Below the pieces are notes generated by a model. The model was not told the origin of the DNA and did no database searches. It worked only from the letters and a program-made list of their open reading frames with translations. A stretch of DNA of 64,000 bases from Sthenelais limicola (lineage: Eukaryota; Annelida; Polychaeta; Phyllodocida; Sigalionidae): the NCBI GenBank assembly GCA_942159475.1, contig OW804098.1:119933374-119997373 (forward strand), in the 5' to 3' direction. Every line of letters starts with the position of its first letter. Within the stretch, counting starts at the first letter, position 1. A program made the position numbers and the translations under genes. Positions 33,510 through 45,320 of this stretch are shown here, piece after piece.

Positions 33510-33893
33510 TGTACAAACAATGTAATTAGAAAATTGCAAAGTGTTATAAATAGAGGTCTGAGAATGATTAGTCCAAATGAGCCTATGGCTATTGTTGATG
33601 TTAGGAGTCAGTATAATTTTCAGACTGTAGAAAAAAGAGGTTATATACAACTAGTTGGACTAATGTACAATTTGAAGGATATTAAAGATTATATACAAGA
33701 AATGCCAAGGGAAACTAGGCAAGCAGAAGGGATAAACATGATCATTCCGCAACCCAAAACTGCGAAATTAAGAAGTAGCCCAATGTACATGGGTCCGCGA
33801 TCTTGGAATAATCTAAATGGGATTCAAAAAGGTCTGAAATGGTCCTCATTGAAAAATTTCCTCAAACATTTGGAAATACCAATCATTCTGTAA
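33510..33893 (+). pseudogene. C-terminal remnant of a non-LTR (LINE) reverse transcriptase
   Basis: An open frame of about 127 codons, without a good start, carries the typical tail of LINE polymerases: KLQSVINRGLRMI, then KRGYIQLVGLMYN, then MYMGPRSWNNLNGIQKGLK, then LKNFLK. In CR1/RTE/Jockey-type elements this thumb-to-C-terminus region reads basic-LQ-N-RALRII ... YxGPKLWNSLP ... FK..LK. The upstream polymerase domain, including the catalytic YxDD block, is absent: the frame begins after a stop near 33507. The 3' untranslated sequence probably runs to about 34130, ending in a GATGATGATAATAAT tail. This is a 5'-truncated insertion inside the larger element. Confidence 0.75.
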
Positions 33894-34130
33894 GTACTGA
33901 GTGTAAGACAGAGAAGCTGTTACGAACAACAAAAAAATGGAAAGTAGCATAACTAGTGTGAGCATGACGCTCTCTTTAGAAGTAAACAAGGTACTCTACG
34001 AAGATACACTTTAGGGAAGTTGAAAGAAATGTACTGTTTGTTCTTTTATCAATGTATGATTAGCGGATTGATTATGTAATTTGTTTTACTGGGCAAAAAA
34101 AAATGTAGAAAATGTACGATGATGATAATA
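33894..34130 (+). mobile_element. 3' untranslated region and tail of the LINE remnant
   Basis: Follows the stop codon and ends in short GAT/AAT repeats, a common non-LTR tail type. Confidence 0.5.
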
Positions 34131-35384
34131 ATTTAATCAAGGTTAAAAGCTAAATGGAAGAAAGTAACTCATATTGTGTAGATAATATTGTTTAAATCTG
34201 TTTTCATGACGAATGAGACATATCACTGTGTGAGAATTCAGCCAATAAAATTTATTAAAAAAAAAAATTCCTTTCTCATGGCTTAGAACAAATTCTAGGG
34301 CCAATTTTTCCATCTGATATATCCATATATAGATCATTGAGGCTGGTATTTCTAAATGACCACACATCAGTCTTTAGAGAAATCTAGAATATCATATGTG
34401 CAGAGCACTCCTCTTCATTCCAGAAATAATGTGGTATGATACAATTTTTCTGTCTATGATGCAGTATACCTATATGCCAAAGGCAGGCTGTGGTATACCA
34501 CTTGACAAGTTATGGACCCCATGAGAAAACTATTTTCACCAAAAATAAAGACTGGCTTTTCGGGACATACAAATACTATGGCCAGCAATTGATTATAGTT
34601 AGATACCTTATTTTTTTAAAGTCTTGAGTATGCTATAGGGTCAATTGGAAGACGTGCAGTTTGCATAAATTGTATTCCTACTTTCAATGTACATACCTCA
34701 TTTTAGGTTTACTTCAATATGCCATTCTCCACATGAAGTGATTAAGGAGAATGGGGAAAATAAATTATTTATGAAGGCCCCTGTGTTAGCCACAGGCGAT
34801 TCAATGATTCAAATTATAATCATAAAAGTATATCTAGTTCTATAATATGTCAATACAGAACTGTCTAGCACTGCATGCTTTGGGGATTCAAACTGTAAAG
34901 GGTGTTCCATTGTGGAAGTTCACAATTCCCACCTGTATCTATGCCGTACCCTGCTGCTCCTGATGGACTACTACAAATTATTTACTGAAACTGCAAGATT
35001 GACTGCAATAGTCAGATGTGTTCCTTCATAAGAATATACTTGGAATGACATACTCCAGTTGTGGCCATAGCCATGTTGACTGTGCAAACAGCTCAGGTTT
35101 TAATGATAAATTAAGGACAATATGTGGTGTGCCTTATGTAGGAGGCAAATTGACGTATCAGAGTAATACATTATATACAATTCCTCTCATATACACTGTT
35201 CAAAAGGCTTATACAACAGTTTGGATTACAGAAAATCATTTCTTAGTGTCCTTGATCATAAATGCTTTCATGCAAAATGAGTTTGATTTTTTTCCCTTCA
35301 TAGGATGCTTTTGCTGGTTGTTTTTTCCCATTTCTTCTATATATCAGTAGACTAACATTTTAAATATTGAATATATGGACTTAT
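34131..35384. other. Interior of the long-inverted-repeat element, no gene recognised
   Basis: The + frame at 35018-35350 is open but unrecognised and has no supporting signal. Confidence 0.4.
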
Positions 35385-35655
35385 TTCTTATTTCATTGCA
35401 TTCCCCATGCCTGGAAACATAAGAAAATGTATTCACATTTGAATATATGTTGATTTTAGACTGAGTTATGGCCTTTCAAAGTTTTAGAGGCGGCCATTTT
35501 GGTTTTTTGCAATTTTGGGCATGTTCCCCTACCTAGATTTTTCTAGACTTTTAGTATGTTAATAAGGGACACTAATACTACCCAAAACCGTTGAGAAACC
35601 TTTTATTGCAATTTATCCTAGGTTCAGCCCTTTTTTGAGCTAGATTGTCTGGACT

Positions 35656-36179
35656 ACACCTCTGTAAACAAGACCTTACAAATAAAGAATCTTTGAATTG
35701 AATTGAGTGCAAAGATATCGTATATGGAACGACTTGTCATTTGACACCCTATTTTAGTGGAATTCACTTAATTTATCTAACTTAAACTGCCAATTGTACA
35801 TTTCTATGTCACCCATACTCAGCTATCTGCAGCTAATTTCTGTCAGAACATTTTATTTTCCATTTAAAGCTGAACTCGTGGTCAACTGAATTTCAATATT
35901 TATTAAATCTTCATATATGAATAAGGCACAACGCGGGGGATGGTTTTGATTCCATAGATTATTCATGATTAAATATTACTTTATTTTCTTTTTTCATGAA
36001 GATTGCCTAATGTGCTAGGCTCTTAATGTTGTTCTTATCTGGAATGATTTGCAATATATATATTTAGACAATACCTGAAGAATGTCATGATGTATTACTA
36101 CCCTTTTTTGTAATTCCACCGGCAAACTCTGAGAATAGTGTAATTGTTACATAATGTTTATTTGCTGAATAAAAATCTT
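35656..36179. other. Spacer with a TTGAATTGAA-type tail
   Basis: AAATAAAGAATCTTTGAATTGAATTGA near 35680-35706 is like the tails at 3373 and 39107. A short B-like motif (GCCAATTGTACATTT) lies near 35792. Otherwise nothing recognised. Confidence 0.4.
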
Positions 36180-37361
36180 AAATACAATACATACTCAGGG
36201 AATTTCCTGACTATAGCAAAACTCAAATTTAGTACATAATGCTTAAATATCTTCCCTTTTAATAATAGTTAATTCAATAATACTTGTTTAAATGAAGGGA
36301 AACAAGGGATTCCCATTTTTCATGTTTAATGATTGTGACTAAATAGTCTGCTTTTATATGATAATTCAGTCAATTATTACATACGTTTGCGATTTCAAGG
36401 GTGCTATTCGGGGGTGCTATTCGAAATGTCAAATAGCACACGTGTGCAATTCGAACTTTCGTGGGTCACGTTACTAGACTGACCGACCGACTGACCGACT
36501 ATTTTGACGATAATATGCGAGATTTTGTATTGTCCAAAGTTGCAAAGAATATAATTTGTCAAAATGAAGCATTTAATCGGAAATTTGAACGTTTTATTTA
36601 AAAGGGTTACCGCCTGCCTCCACTGCACATGTATGCTGTTGACAGTGAAAGCAGCAATGCCGGCACGGCCATGCGTTCACTAGCTTAAAGTTTGTTGACA
36701 TATACTGTTTGTGAACGGTCCCATGACGTGGTAAATCGTCTTCTCTTGTTGATTACTTATGAAATAAATATTAAATAGCCCACAGTTCAGTTTCAAACAG
36801 AGGGCTATTTAATATAATAATACTTATTTAATTAATGAAAACAAGGGATTTCCACATCTTATCGGAAGCTACAAGTTTGACCCATACATTCGATAATAGA
36901 AGCTCAAGTGTAGTAAATAATGCCTAAATATTTCATTTTCATGTGTTAGATCATTCAATAATACTTATTGCAATTAATGAAAACAAGGCATTTCCACTTT
37001 GTATCTGAAGCGAGAAGTGATATGGGCCATCTTAATGTCACATACCCCACCACCGGTTGGTCCCCAAAGGCCGGGTATAATACAACCATGTGTATGTATG
37101 ACTGAATCCTCAACCCATTCCCCCATAGTGTCAACACTGCTGTATGAATGATGCATACACCCATCCCCTCAGTGTCCACTCATTGCCCAGCCTGTGCGTA
37201 CACTGTGCGTACACTACGCATACCAATAGCAGGCTGCCCATTAACTAAACATAGCACCATACATATGTGAGAGGTATTGAGAATGAGATGAGGGTTACTA
37301 TCTGCCTCCTTCATACCATCCATCCCTCATTCTATCTGGGTCTAGTGGGTACTCAAGTGTA
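36180..37361. repeat. Diverged direct repeats, no gene
   Basis: Three related segments near 36270, 36822 and 36957 share AATAATACTT followed by AATGAA..AACAAGG.ATTTCCA. GACC/GACT simple repeats lie near 36478-36500. No gene recognised. Confidence 0.5.
37265..37350 (+). repeat. Direct repeat, copy 1 of 2 (about 90 bp)
   Basis: TGTGAGAGGTATTGAG...CCATCCATCCCTCA...TACTCA recurs at about 39008-39098. Confidence 0.7.
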
Positions 37362-38007
37362 GGGTCGGATTTCCAGAAAATGTACAATTCGCCATCACTA
37401 ATTGTCTCAAATAACCCACATTTAAGACATAAACGAGCTTCAAAATGTGACATGTTTCAGGGAAATGAGTCATATGTCGCAAAAATGGTATTTTTCAAAG
37501 TGATTATTTTACAAGATCAATTTATTGGAATGTTCTGATTTTTTGGGAGTTTATCACTTATACTTGTATCAATCTATGTATCAAATTTCAGGACATTGTA
37601 TAGAAAATATCCTTTCGTTTCAAAGGTCCTCATATGGACTATATTAACTTACTTTACTGTTTATTGCCCCCAAGAAATATTGGAAACTTTTTTCTCAAAA
37701 ACCAAAATATCAAACTTAAAATCTAGAAATACTTATTAGATTATTAGACTGTTTACTATCATTGGAATCAGCTTGGTCTCATCTTTTCAAATATAATGAT
37801 ATCTCAAAATCTATTTTTTGCGACTTATGACTCATTTTGCTAAAACACATCACAAATGCAGTTTAACATATCAAAACAGATACTATAAATCAACGCAACA
37901 TCAAATATACTCGGATATACCCGGTATTCATCATTTTCCACCCTAATTTAGCAAAATTCCCTAAATTTTTAGAGCTACCAGTTGTACATTTTTCGAAAAT
38001 CTGACCC
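37362..38007 (+). mobile_element. Family B element split by a family A insertion
   Basis: Ends GGGTCGGATTTCCAGAAAAT and TTTTCGAAAATCTGACCC; flanked by TGTA on both sides (37358-37361 and 38008-38011). The break at 37446/37854 carries a complete A copy. Confidence 0.88.
37447..37853 (-). mobile_element. Family A element nested in family B
   Basis: Ends GTGACATGTTTCAGGGAAAT and TGCTAAAACACATCAC; flanked by AAAT (37443-37446 and 37854-37857). Excision on paper restores GCTTCAAAATGCAGTTTAAC of family B. Confidence 0.9.
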
Positions 38008-38051
38008 TGTACTCACCGCTTGTAGCTGTCAAGTGTCACAAACAAGGAAAT

Positions 38052-38427
38052 GTTATCCGTTTTAGGAAAATGAGCCATAAGTCGCAAAAAATGGATTTTG
38101 AGATATCATCATATATTGGAAAAGATGAGATCAAGCCGATTCCAATGATAGTCAACTCTAGGACACCTAATAAGTCTTTCTTTATTTTATGTTTGATATT
38201 TTTAATTTTAGAAAAAAATGTTTGCAATGTTTCTGGATGGGTAATTATCAGTAGAGTAACTAAAAATGTACTCCATACGAAGGCCTTCAAAATGCAAAGA
38301 TACACTCAATATTATGTCCTGAAATTTGTTACATGGATTCATATGACTTCAAGTGCGAGACTCTAAAAATCAGAACATTTCAATAAAAAGATCCTGCGAA
38401 AAAAAACACTTTAAATATATCAATTTT
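38052..38427 (+). mobile_element. Family A element, decayed ends
   Basis: The left end reads TTATCCGTTTTAGGAAAATG. The interior is complete to about 38427, where the right end is lost. Confidence 0.7.
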
Positions 38428-39100
38428 TCTGTACACATAAAAAAAAAAGGTCAAAATCGCTAGAAAAAAAAAAGATTTTCAGATATCATCACATCCGAGA
38501 AGATAAGACTAGAGTTCAGCAATGAAGTCACCCCTCAGGTTATCTAATGATAAAGTAATATGTACTTCTATAATTATTCATGTTTGACAACATAGTTATC
38601 CGCCTTTTTGGGTGGAAAATCAGTTATAATCTAATTAAAAATATGTTCCCTTAGAATGACCTTAGAATGGAAAAGTTTCTTCAGTTTTATACAAAATCGA
38701 TAAAAATTCAATACATATGAACAGCCTAAGGTGTGCCTAGAGTAAGAACCCGCATCCTTATGAGGAAGTATTATAAGCAATGATTAAGTGGTAGAATGAC
38801 CTTAGAAACTCATATAGAACATATTATGTTCAGTAAACAGACCTGAAATCTGGTATATATTTTGATATTACAATGGGCACTAAACACCCCACAAATGAAA
38901 GAATTCCTAACAAGAGGTACCAGGTATACAGTTAATTAATTAATACATTTGAAAAAAAAAACATTATTCTTTAAAGATTGCATACTCATTTGTCTGAGAC
39001 ACATATTATGTGAGAGGTATTGAGCGTGAGATGAGGCTTCTTGTCTACCTCTTCCATTCCATCCATCCCTCACTCCATCTTCGGGTAGTGTCTACTCATG
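38428..39100. other. No gene; possible very old family A relatives and repeat copy 2
   Basis: GATTTTCAGATATCATCACA near 38474 echoes family A. The 90-bp repeat from 37265 recurs at about 39008-39098. Nothing else recognised. Confidence 0.4.
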
Positions 39101-39365
39101 GTTGATAATTCAATTCAATTCAATTCAAGAATTCTTTATTGCAACAGATGGTATATACAATAAAGGGAATCCAACATTCTAAATAGACATGAGTCTAGGT
39201 AAGTCTTTCGCTGTGTGGCTGATTCTTGTTTGAACTTTTTTTTTTTTTTTAGAAACCTTTATTAATCGATACACAAAATAATATGACAATATACAATCTA
39301 TTCTTGCAGAGTACAATGACATGTGTATAATTGGTAGGATATGAGCCTCAGTTTTAACCATTTGA
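39101..39365 (-). mobile_element. Two retroposon-like 3' ends in reverse
   Basis: AATTCAATTCAATTCAATTC followed by TTCTTTATTGCAACAG (39106-39147) and a T-run followed by AGAAACCTTTATT (39237-39263) are typical reversed non-LTR or SINE tails. Confidence 0.45.
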
Positions 39366-39858
39366 ATGGTTAAATCTGGTTGAGTGGCTATTACCTTTGG
39401 GTTCTATAAACTGTGACTTGTTTATGCATGTAACAACACAAATAGAAAGAGACTCGCTTTAACTTTAACTTTAACTTGGGTTACATATTTTCTAATGTTT
39501 TCTATTGTAATTTCTGTTGTAATTTCTATCATAATTGTCATGTGGCACAGAAAAGTAGTCTGAAATCGCTAAAGAAAAAAAGATTTTTAGGTACCATATT
39601 TAAAAAGATGAAACAAGACAGTTTCCAATCATATAAACATTTAGGATAAATCTAATCGTTACTTCTATTTTTGTTTTAAATATTTGTCTTGGCCTTGAAC
39701 ATTTAACAGATGTTTCGATTAAGAAGAAAAACATTTTCTAATGTTTGACAAAGTAGTTATCTGTATTTCTCGATGGCCAATCACTAGTAAAGTGACCTTT
39801 TTTTGACAATTTGACCTAGTTATACCCCATAGGTATGATGATGTGTCAAAATACATAT
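39366..39858. other. No feature recognised
   Basis: CTTTAA triplicate near 39456-39475. A faint family A-like stretch begins near 39555. Confidence 0.4.
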
Positions 39859-40264
39859 GTGATGTGTTTCAGGAAAATGAGTCATAAGTCGCAAAAATTG
39901 GATTTCGTGATATAATCATATTTGAAAAGAGGAGACCAAGGGGATTCCAATGAATATAAACATTAAGGGCATCTAATAAGTATTTCTATATTTAAGTTCT
40001 ATATTTTTATTCCTGAAAAAAATGTTTTCAATATTTTTGGGTGGAAAATTACTATTAAAGTAGCTAAATATACTCTATAGGATGACCCTATAAATGCAGG
40101 ACAATATTTAATACACTGTCTTGCAATTTGGTACATGTATTCATACGTCATCCGGCTTTAGTCACACCAAAAACGACAAAATTCCTACAAGGAGATCTTG
40201 GGAATATATCACTTTGAAAAATATCAATTTTTGCGACTTATGACTCATTTTCGTGAATCATCAC
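39859..40264 (+). mobile_element. Family A element
   Basis: Left end GTGATGTGTTTCAGGAAAAT after ATAT; right end TTTTCGTGAATCATCAC. A second, decayed A right end (GTGACTCATTTCTCCGTGAC) follows to about 40308. Confidence 0.8.
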
Positions 40265-40309
40265 ATTTTGTGACTTGTGACTCATTTCTCCGTGACACGT
40301 TGCATATCG

Positions 40310-40616
40310 TAACACTGTATAATTTAATATACACAAATCGTAAACACTATTGCCTTAATGATATCCAACAACATCTCCACTGGCCCTTATTTGCATCTCC
40401 GACTGAAAATCCTGGGGCCTTACCCACGGGCGCAGACATCCACGGGCGCAAATGTCCACAGGTATAGTTTATGCCTGTAATGATGTTTAAATAGGGAAGT
40501 GATAATAGATATTAGTCATTAGTATAATGGTGAATGATTACATTAGCGTAATGATGGAGAGTGGGAGAGCATTAAGCGACCATGGAGAGTGGGTTACAGT
40601 AGAGTGGGGAGTAATA
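40310..40616. other. No feature recognised
   Basis: Nothing recognised. Confidence 0.4.
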
Positions 40617-40850
40617 GGGTCAGATTTTCAGAAAATGTGCAATTCGCCTTCACCAATCCTCTCAAATAACCCATATTTATGACAGAACGAGCTTCAAAAT
40701 GCAGTTTAACATAACAGAACTGATACTTTAAATAAATGCGACACCAAATATACTCAGATATGGCTAGTAATGACCACTTTTCAGTCTACATTAGCAGAAT
40801 TTACTCAATGTGTAGAGCTGCCAATTGTCCGTTTTCTGAAAATCTGACCC
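40617..40850 (+). mobile_element. Family B element
   Basis: Ends GGGTCAGATTTTCAGAAAAT and GTTTTCTGAAAATCTGACCC, flanked by AATA on both sides (40613-40616 and 40851-40854). Confidence 0.87.
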
Positions 40851-41134
40851 AATAGTAGAGTGGGGAGTATTAGCATGTATTATTTATGTCAGGCTGTTGA
40901 TGTGATTACATGGCTTGAATTACTGCACGCCTACATGTTTTATGAAGCATTCAAGGAGAATTTGTACATCTGGGGATCACTGAAATTTGATGTTACGGGA
41001 TTATTGTTAAACGTTAAACGTTAAACGTTTTTAAATTAGTCATTGTGTTTTCGGAATGATTATTCTTTTATGACACTATACATACTATGATGTTATGAAG
41101 TAAAAATCCCAGATTTTAAGACAAAAATGACCAA

Positions 41135-41248
41135 GGGACGGAGCGGGAAGCCGTATCGTCACGTGGCGGCGGTATCCAACCAAGTGCGCGTAGCGCATGC
41201 GGTTGGATACCGGAGCCAAGTGACGATACGGCTTTCCCGCATAGTCCC
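41135..41248. repeat. CpG-rich 114-bp multi-stem palindrome
   Basis: Outer arms 41135-41162 and 41220-41248 pair through CCGTATCGTCAC and GTGACGATACGG. Inner arms CGGTATCCAACC (41170-41181) and GGTTGGATACCG (41201-41212) are perfect, and the tip holds GCGCGTAGCGC. It stands out in AT-rich sequence about 530 bp beyond the 3' end of the Crypton gene. Confidence 0.8.
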
Positions 41249-41780
41249 GTGGATTTTTTTGTATTTATTTAGCCATCAAGTATCAAAATTTATCTGGAAA
41301 TCACTGGCAATTAATCAAATCTATTTATTGGTGTTGTTATCCGCTCAGTTATCCGTCCATGACGCACTTCCCATTTTGGCCGTGTTCGTATTCCTATGCG
41401 CCGTTTTTTTCTACCTAGGAAAGTGGAGAGCGCTATCTCAAGTCCATCTGTTTTTATTTGGATTACTGAAACATGAGAGGAAATAAGAAGCTCACAAGGT
41501 AAATTAACATCAGTTTTATTCAACACATATGCGGCAACGTGATATGTTAGTATCACATAATCCTCTTACTACCTTACTTGATACATGTTATCGCATATTT
41601 TTAAACCTAGAAACTTTTAAATGATCTGTCAACATGGAACATGGAAGGGGTGACAGAGCTGTGCTTTTGGTTCGCATTTTAAACAAGCCTATGCTAATAT
41701 TATTAAATCGGGGAGATTGTGAGCCCTTCAACATTTCTAATAATAACATTTCTAATAATGACATTCTAACTGAAACGTTC
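41249..41780. other. Spacer, or 3' part of the Crypton element
   Basis: The + frame at 41127-41486 overlaps the palindrome and is unrecognised. Nothing else seen. Confidence 0.35.
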
Positions 41781-43601
41781 TTAATTAAGATTATCTGGGA
41801 GAAGTGTGTGTGACATATTACTGCCAACATTAAAATTGATGTTAATCGATACGTTGCCCGAAATGTTGGCACTCTGAAGCATGCCACTAGTGGCCTTCAG
41901 TGACTCCTGTAGAGAAAGGTTGAAATTTGATTTCGAGGGCATTGCCACATTTTCTTTCTGTGTTTCGGATTTGTTGGATTGAATCGTCTGGATGTCTGTT
42001 TTCCTGCTCTTTGCCCCAGTTAGTATATCTGACATTTTCCTTCTGTTTGAGCATGTTTGCGATGTTGTAGCTGTTAATACTGTTTATGTTTGTATGCCCC
42101 GTGAGTTGTGCTATTGCAGTCGGGGGAATGTTGCCGTCACAGAGATCCTGGACTGGTTTTTTTCGTAGGGAATGGTTTGTTATATGCTCTTTGAAACCAG
42201 CTTCACCTGCCATCTTCTTCACTATATTTTGCAGATAATTTTTTCCCATTGGTTTGTTTATGTCCCAGATGGGATCATTAGCAGCCGAGGTAGTTTTAAC
42301 ACCCAGATAAAATGGGCTATCTGCCTTTTTCTGGTCTTCGGGCCTCTTTGATTCATACAACTTATACAAACGTATCTGGGCATCTCTCTTTTTCAGCGAT
42401 TTCGAAAATCTTCTGTTGGAATGGCCTATTAGGTCCATCCCCCTTCCTGGTTTTAGTTAACCTCTCATTGAACTCAAGGTATTGGATTTTATCTTCCCCC
42501 TCTTTTAAGGATACATCACCCCAGCGCATATCTCGAGGCTCCTTGACTGAGCGCATTCCGAAGGCACTTGTTAATATAAAGAAAATCGTTTCTTGTAGTA
42601 TTTTACCATTCAAATCCCCCAATAGTCCCATGTCCCATAGTTTATCAGTCATATCAGCTGATATTGCCTCCGCCTTGTTTGGACGGTTGTATTTTCCCTG
42701 ACTTTTCATATCTTTTCTTTTGGTGGCGACATCTTTCCTTGAGAGTTCAAAATATTCTGATGTCTCAGGGTTGACTGGATATGAACAGGCCTTGAGATGT
42801 CTGTTTGAAAAGAATAAGAAAATATAAGGAAATCATTAGTATTATTCTATGTTAACATTTCATTGCAACTACATTTTAATTGCGAAATCATTAAAAATGA
42901 TAACTACCTTACTAGGCCCCTGTGTAGATTAGATATGCTATCTGGGTGGTACTCTCCTCCTTTTTCTTTCTGGGCCGTCATGATGAATTTAGCGATGTGT
43001 GTGTTCAGATGGAGGGGTTCTAGCTCCCACATATTTGCTGTTATTCCAGTTTGGTTGAGGTATCTTGTAAATCGAGCCACAGCCTGTGAAAAATAAAACA
43101 TAATTTTTTAATTTCTTTCAGTATAATTCAAACGTTGATTAATAAAAAACCAGTCCAGTCAATATATGGTAAACACAGAAATTAGCAAACGTTACGTTTG
43201 GTTTAGATCCAATATTTCCCTGGATACCATACCTTTTGTGTTGCCCTTTTTGTATTGTCTGATTCTTGACCATCCAAGTAGTCACAGACTTCATCTAAAA
43301 CCTCAAACATTTCTTCATGTAAGTCACCCTGTTGACTTATGAATATTTCGATTTCTTCATTGTTTTGGATTTTTTCAATGACCTCTTCTTTCTCTTGCAG
43401 TATTTCAACTACTGTCGGCGACTTGGGTGCTGCTGATGGCTCTGAGAAATCGTTATACAACAGTTCCTGGAGTAATTCATTATCCACTTCCACATACATA
43501 CATTCTTCATCTTCTTCTCCAATCTCATTCAAAACTTCCATGGCCGTACTTCTAATATACTCATCAAGTAGGTTTTTGATGACTCCTTCTGCCGCAGTCA
43601 T
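41781..43601 (-). pseudogene. Crypton-type tyrosine recombinase gene, three exons, two frameshifts
   Basis: Exon 1 43601-43233 starts at an ATG, is acidic, and ends AAAAG|GTATGG. Exon 2 43083-42908 runs from CACAG|GCT to GTAAG|GTAG. Exon 3 starts at 42800 after AAACAG. Phases join exactly. Exon 2 holds the core-binding part (QTGITANMWELEPL; EYHPDSISNLHRG). Exon 3 holds the catalytic domain: FGMRSVKEPRDMRWGD with the first Arg, ITNHSLRKKPVQDL with the HxxR pair, TGHTNINSINSY with the final Tyr. All four catalytic residues are present. Two frame changes break exon 3. One is near 42370, between CPDTF and YKLYESKRPEDQ; the other is near 42030, before SDILTGAKSRKTD. The C-terminal LQESLKATSGMLQ and INFN segments follow. 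This resembles metazoan Cryptons (DUF3504 group). Inactive as read, unless a frameshift is a sequencing error. Confidence 0.85.
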
Positions 43602-43808
43602 GCTGAGTTGTCTGCTGCACCAGTGGCTATGGACCGCACTACTTTTTAAAACAGAACTTCTTTCAAAATCACTTAATTCTAAAGTATTGGCATGTACGGT
43701 TATTGTGTTTTACTGTTTTGAAATAAATAACTCTGATAAACGTATTCTATTATCTTTTTTATTTTTGCAACTGATTTATATGTGCTGATACTATATTCAT
43801 TCCATATC

Positions 43809-43851
43809 AGTCCTGAGGCCTGATACGGCCGTCGTATCAGGCCTCAGGACT
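43809..43851. repeat. Near-perfect palindrome, 19-bp arms
   Basis: AGTCCTGAGGCCTGATACG (43809-43827) and its exact inverse (43833-43851) are separated by GCCGT. It lies about 200 bp upstream of the Crypton start codon. Confidence 0.9.
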
Positions 43852-44719
43852 AAGTTGCAGTCTCCGGGCTAAGTCAATGGTCCGTACGTATTGACCACAC
43901 CCAAAGGTGAAATAACATATGAATCTGGTATTGAATTATGAAACGCTTTACAACAGCATTTGTTAACTTCATTTCGTCGATAAATTTCTTTAAAATCAGA
44001 TCAGGCGTTACTGAGAACATCGTTTTCAACAAAATGTACAAAAGGTATGTTTTCCTGTTAAAACCTTGATTCTAAAAACATAAGCACACATACATCTATT
44101 CATGGTAAGTCAAAATGGATTAGAATGATTATGAAAATTCTGTAAGCGATATAACAAATATAAAAGTGTACAATCCCTTATTCATTGTATTATTCGCGTA
44201 AGCAAACTTTCTTTCTTGGAAGTAACAATAAAAACAAAAATGTATATCCATCATATGCGTTAAACTATCATGTTTATCATGTTCGTAATGAACCTACTAA
44301 AATGGGTATTATTATAATATTTCAATGTATGAGTTAAAACTTAAATCGACTTAATAATGAACTAAATGAATACTATTTTGAATGGGTTACATGAGAATGT
44401 CACATCGATGAAACTGGACTCAATAGTATTTTTCAACAAAAAAAATTAACTTTCTGCATCTTTTACCCAACAATGTGTATAGTTGGCGATGGTACATGCC
44501 CCCACCCACCAGTAACTGCTGTTGGGCCCGCTAGAGGCGCCTCTATCACATGAGGAGCTGGAGGGTGACTGATGGCATATATTACCCGCACTGAGCGACC
44601 ATCAGTGAGTGAATGAGATGATTGTATTAATAAATAATGTAACCTGTAATGTGGCTAGCAGCAATGTCATATAATCACAGCTCATCAGACCTCACCGGCA
44701 ACCACAGATGCTGCCAAGT
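43852..44719. other. No feature recognised
   Basis: AT-rich; nothing recognised. Confidence 0.45.
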
Positions 44720-45317
44720 GGGTCAGATTTTCAGAAAATGTACAATTGGCAGCTCTACACATTTGTGATGTGTTTCAGGAAAATGAGTCATAAGTCATGA
44801 AATTGATATTTTTCAAAGTGTTTTTATGCAAAATCATATTATTGGAATGTTCTAACTTTTAGAGGGTTGATCACCTATAGCTATATCAATCGATGTATCA
44901 AATTTCAGGACAATCTATGAAAAATATCCTTTCGTTTTAAAGGTCCTCATATGGACTACATTTAGTTACTTTACTGTTTATTGACGCCCAGAAATATTGG
45001 AATTTTTTTTTTCAAAATGAAAATATCAAACTTAAAATCAAGAAATACTTATTAGATTATTAGACTGTTTACTATCATTGGAATCGGCTTGATCTCATCT
45101 TTTCAAATACAATAATATCTCAAAATCTATTTTTTGCGACTTATGACTCTTTTTCCTGGAACACATCACATTTAGGAAATCTTGCTAAATCAGGCTGAAA
45201 AATGATGAATACCTGGTATATCTGAGTATATTTGGTATCATTTTGAAGCTCATTTCTTTCTTAAATGTGTATTATTTGAAATGGTTGTTAAAGGTGAATT
45301 GTACAAGATCTGACCCA
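44720..45317 (-). mobile_element. Family B element split by a family A insertion
   Basis: Left end GGGTCAGATTTTCAGAAAAT; right end GTACAAGATCTGACCC has lost part of its inverted repeat. Flanks AAGT and AAAT differ by one base. Confidence 0.83.
44765..45169 (-). mobile_element. Family A element nested in family B
   Basis: Ends GTGATGTGTTTCAGGAAAAT and CCTGGAACACATCAC, flanked by ATTT (44761-44764 and 45170-45173), which restores CTACACATTTAG of family B when removed. Confidence 0.9.
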
Positions 45318-45320
45318 AAT

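Larger units (their letters stand above)
31303..35655. mobile_element. 4.35-kb element bounded by long inverted repeats
   Basis: About 250-280 bp at 31303-31585 recur inverted at 35385-35655 (shared CAGGCATGGGGAATGCA, TGTTCCCCTACCTAGATTTT and GCAATAAAAGGTTTCTCA). The outermost matching bases are TAGTCCAG and CTGGACTA. No clear target duplication was found. The interior has only short, broken frames plus a non-LTR remnant, so a transposase cannot be named. It is probably a decayed or non-autonomous DNA transposon with long terminal repeats; two independent inverted copies of one repeat is the alternative. Confidence 0.6.

Noticed and set aside
33534..33893. Host gene
   Set aside because: Motifs match the C-terminal tail of LINE polymerases, with a decayed upstream region.
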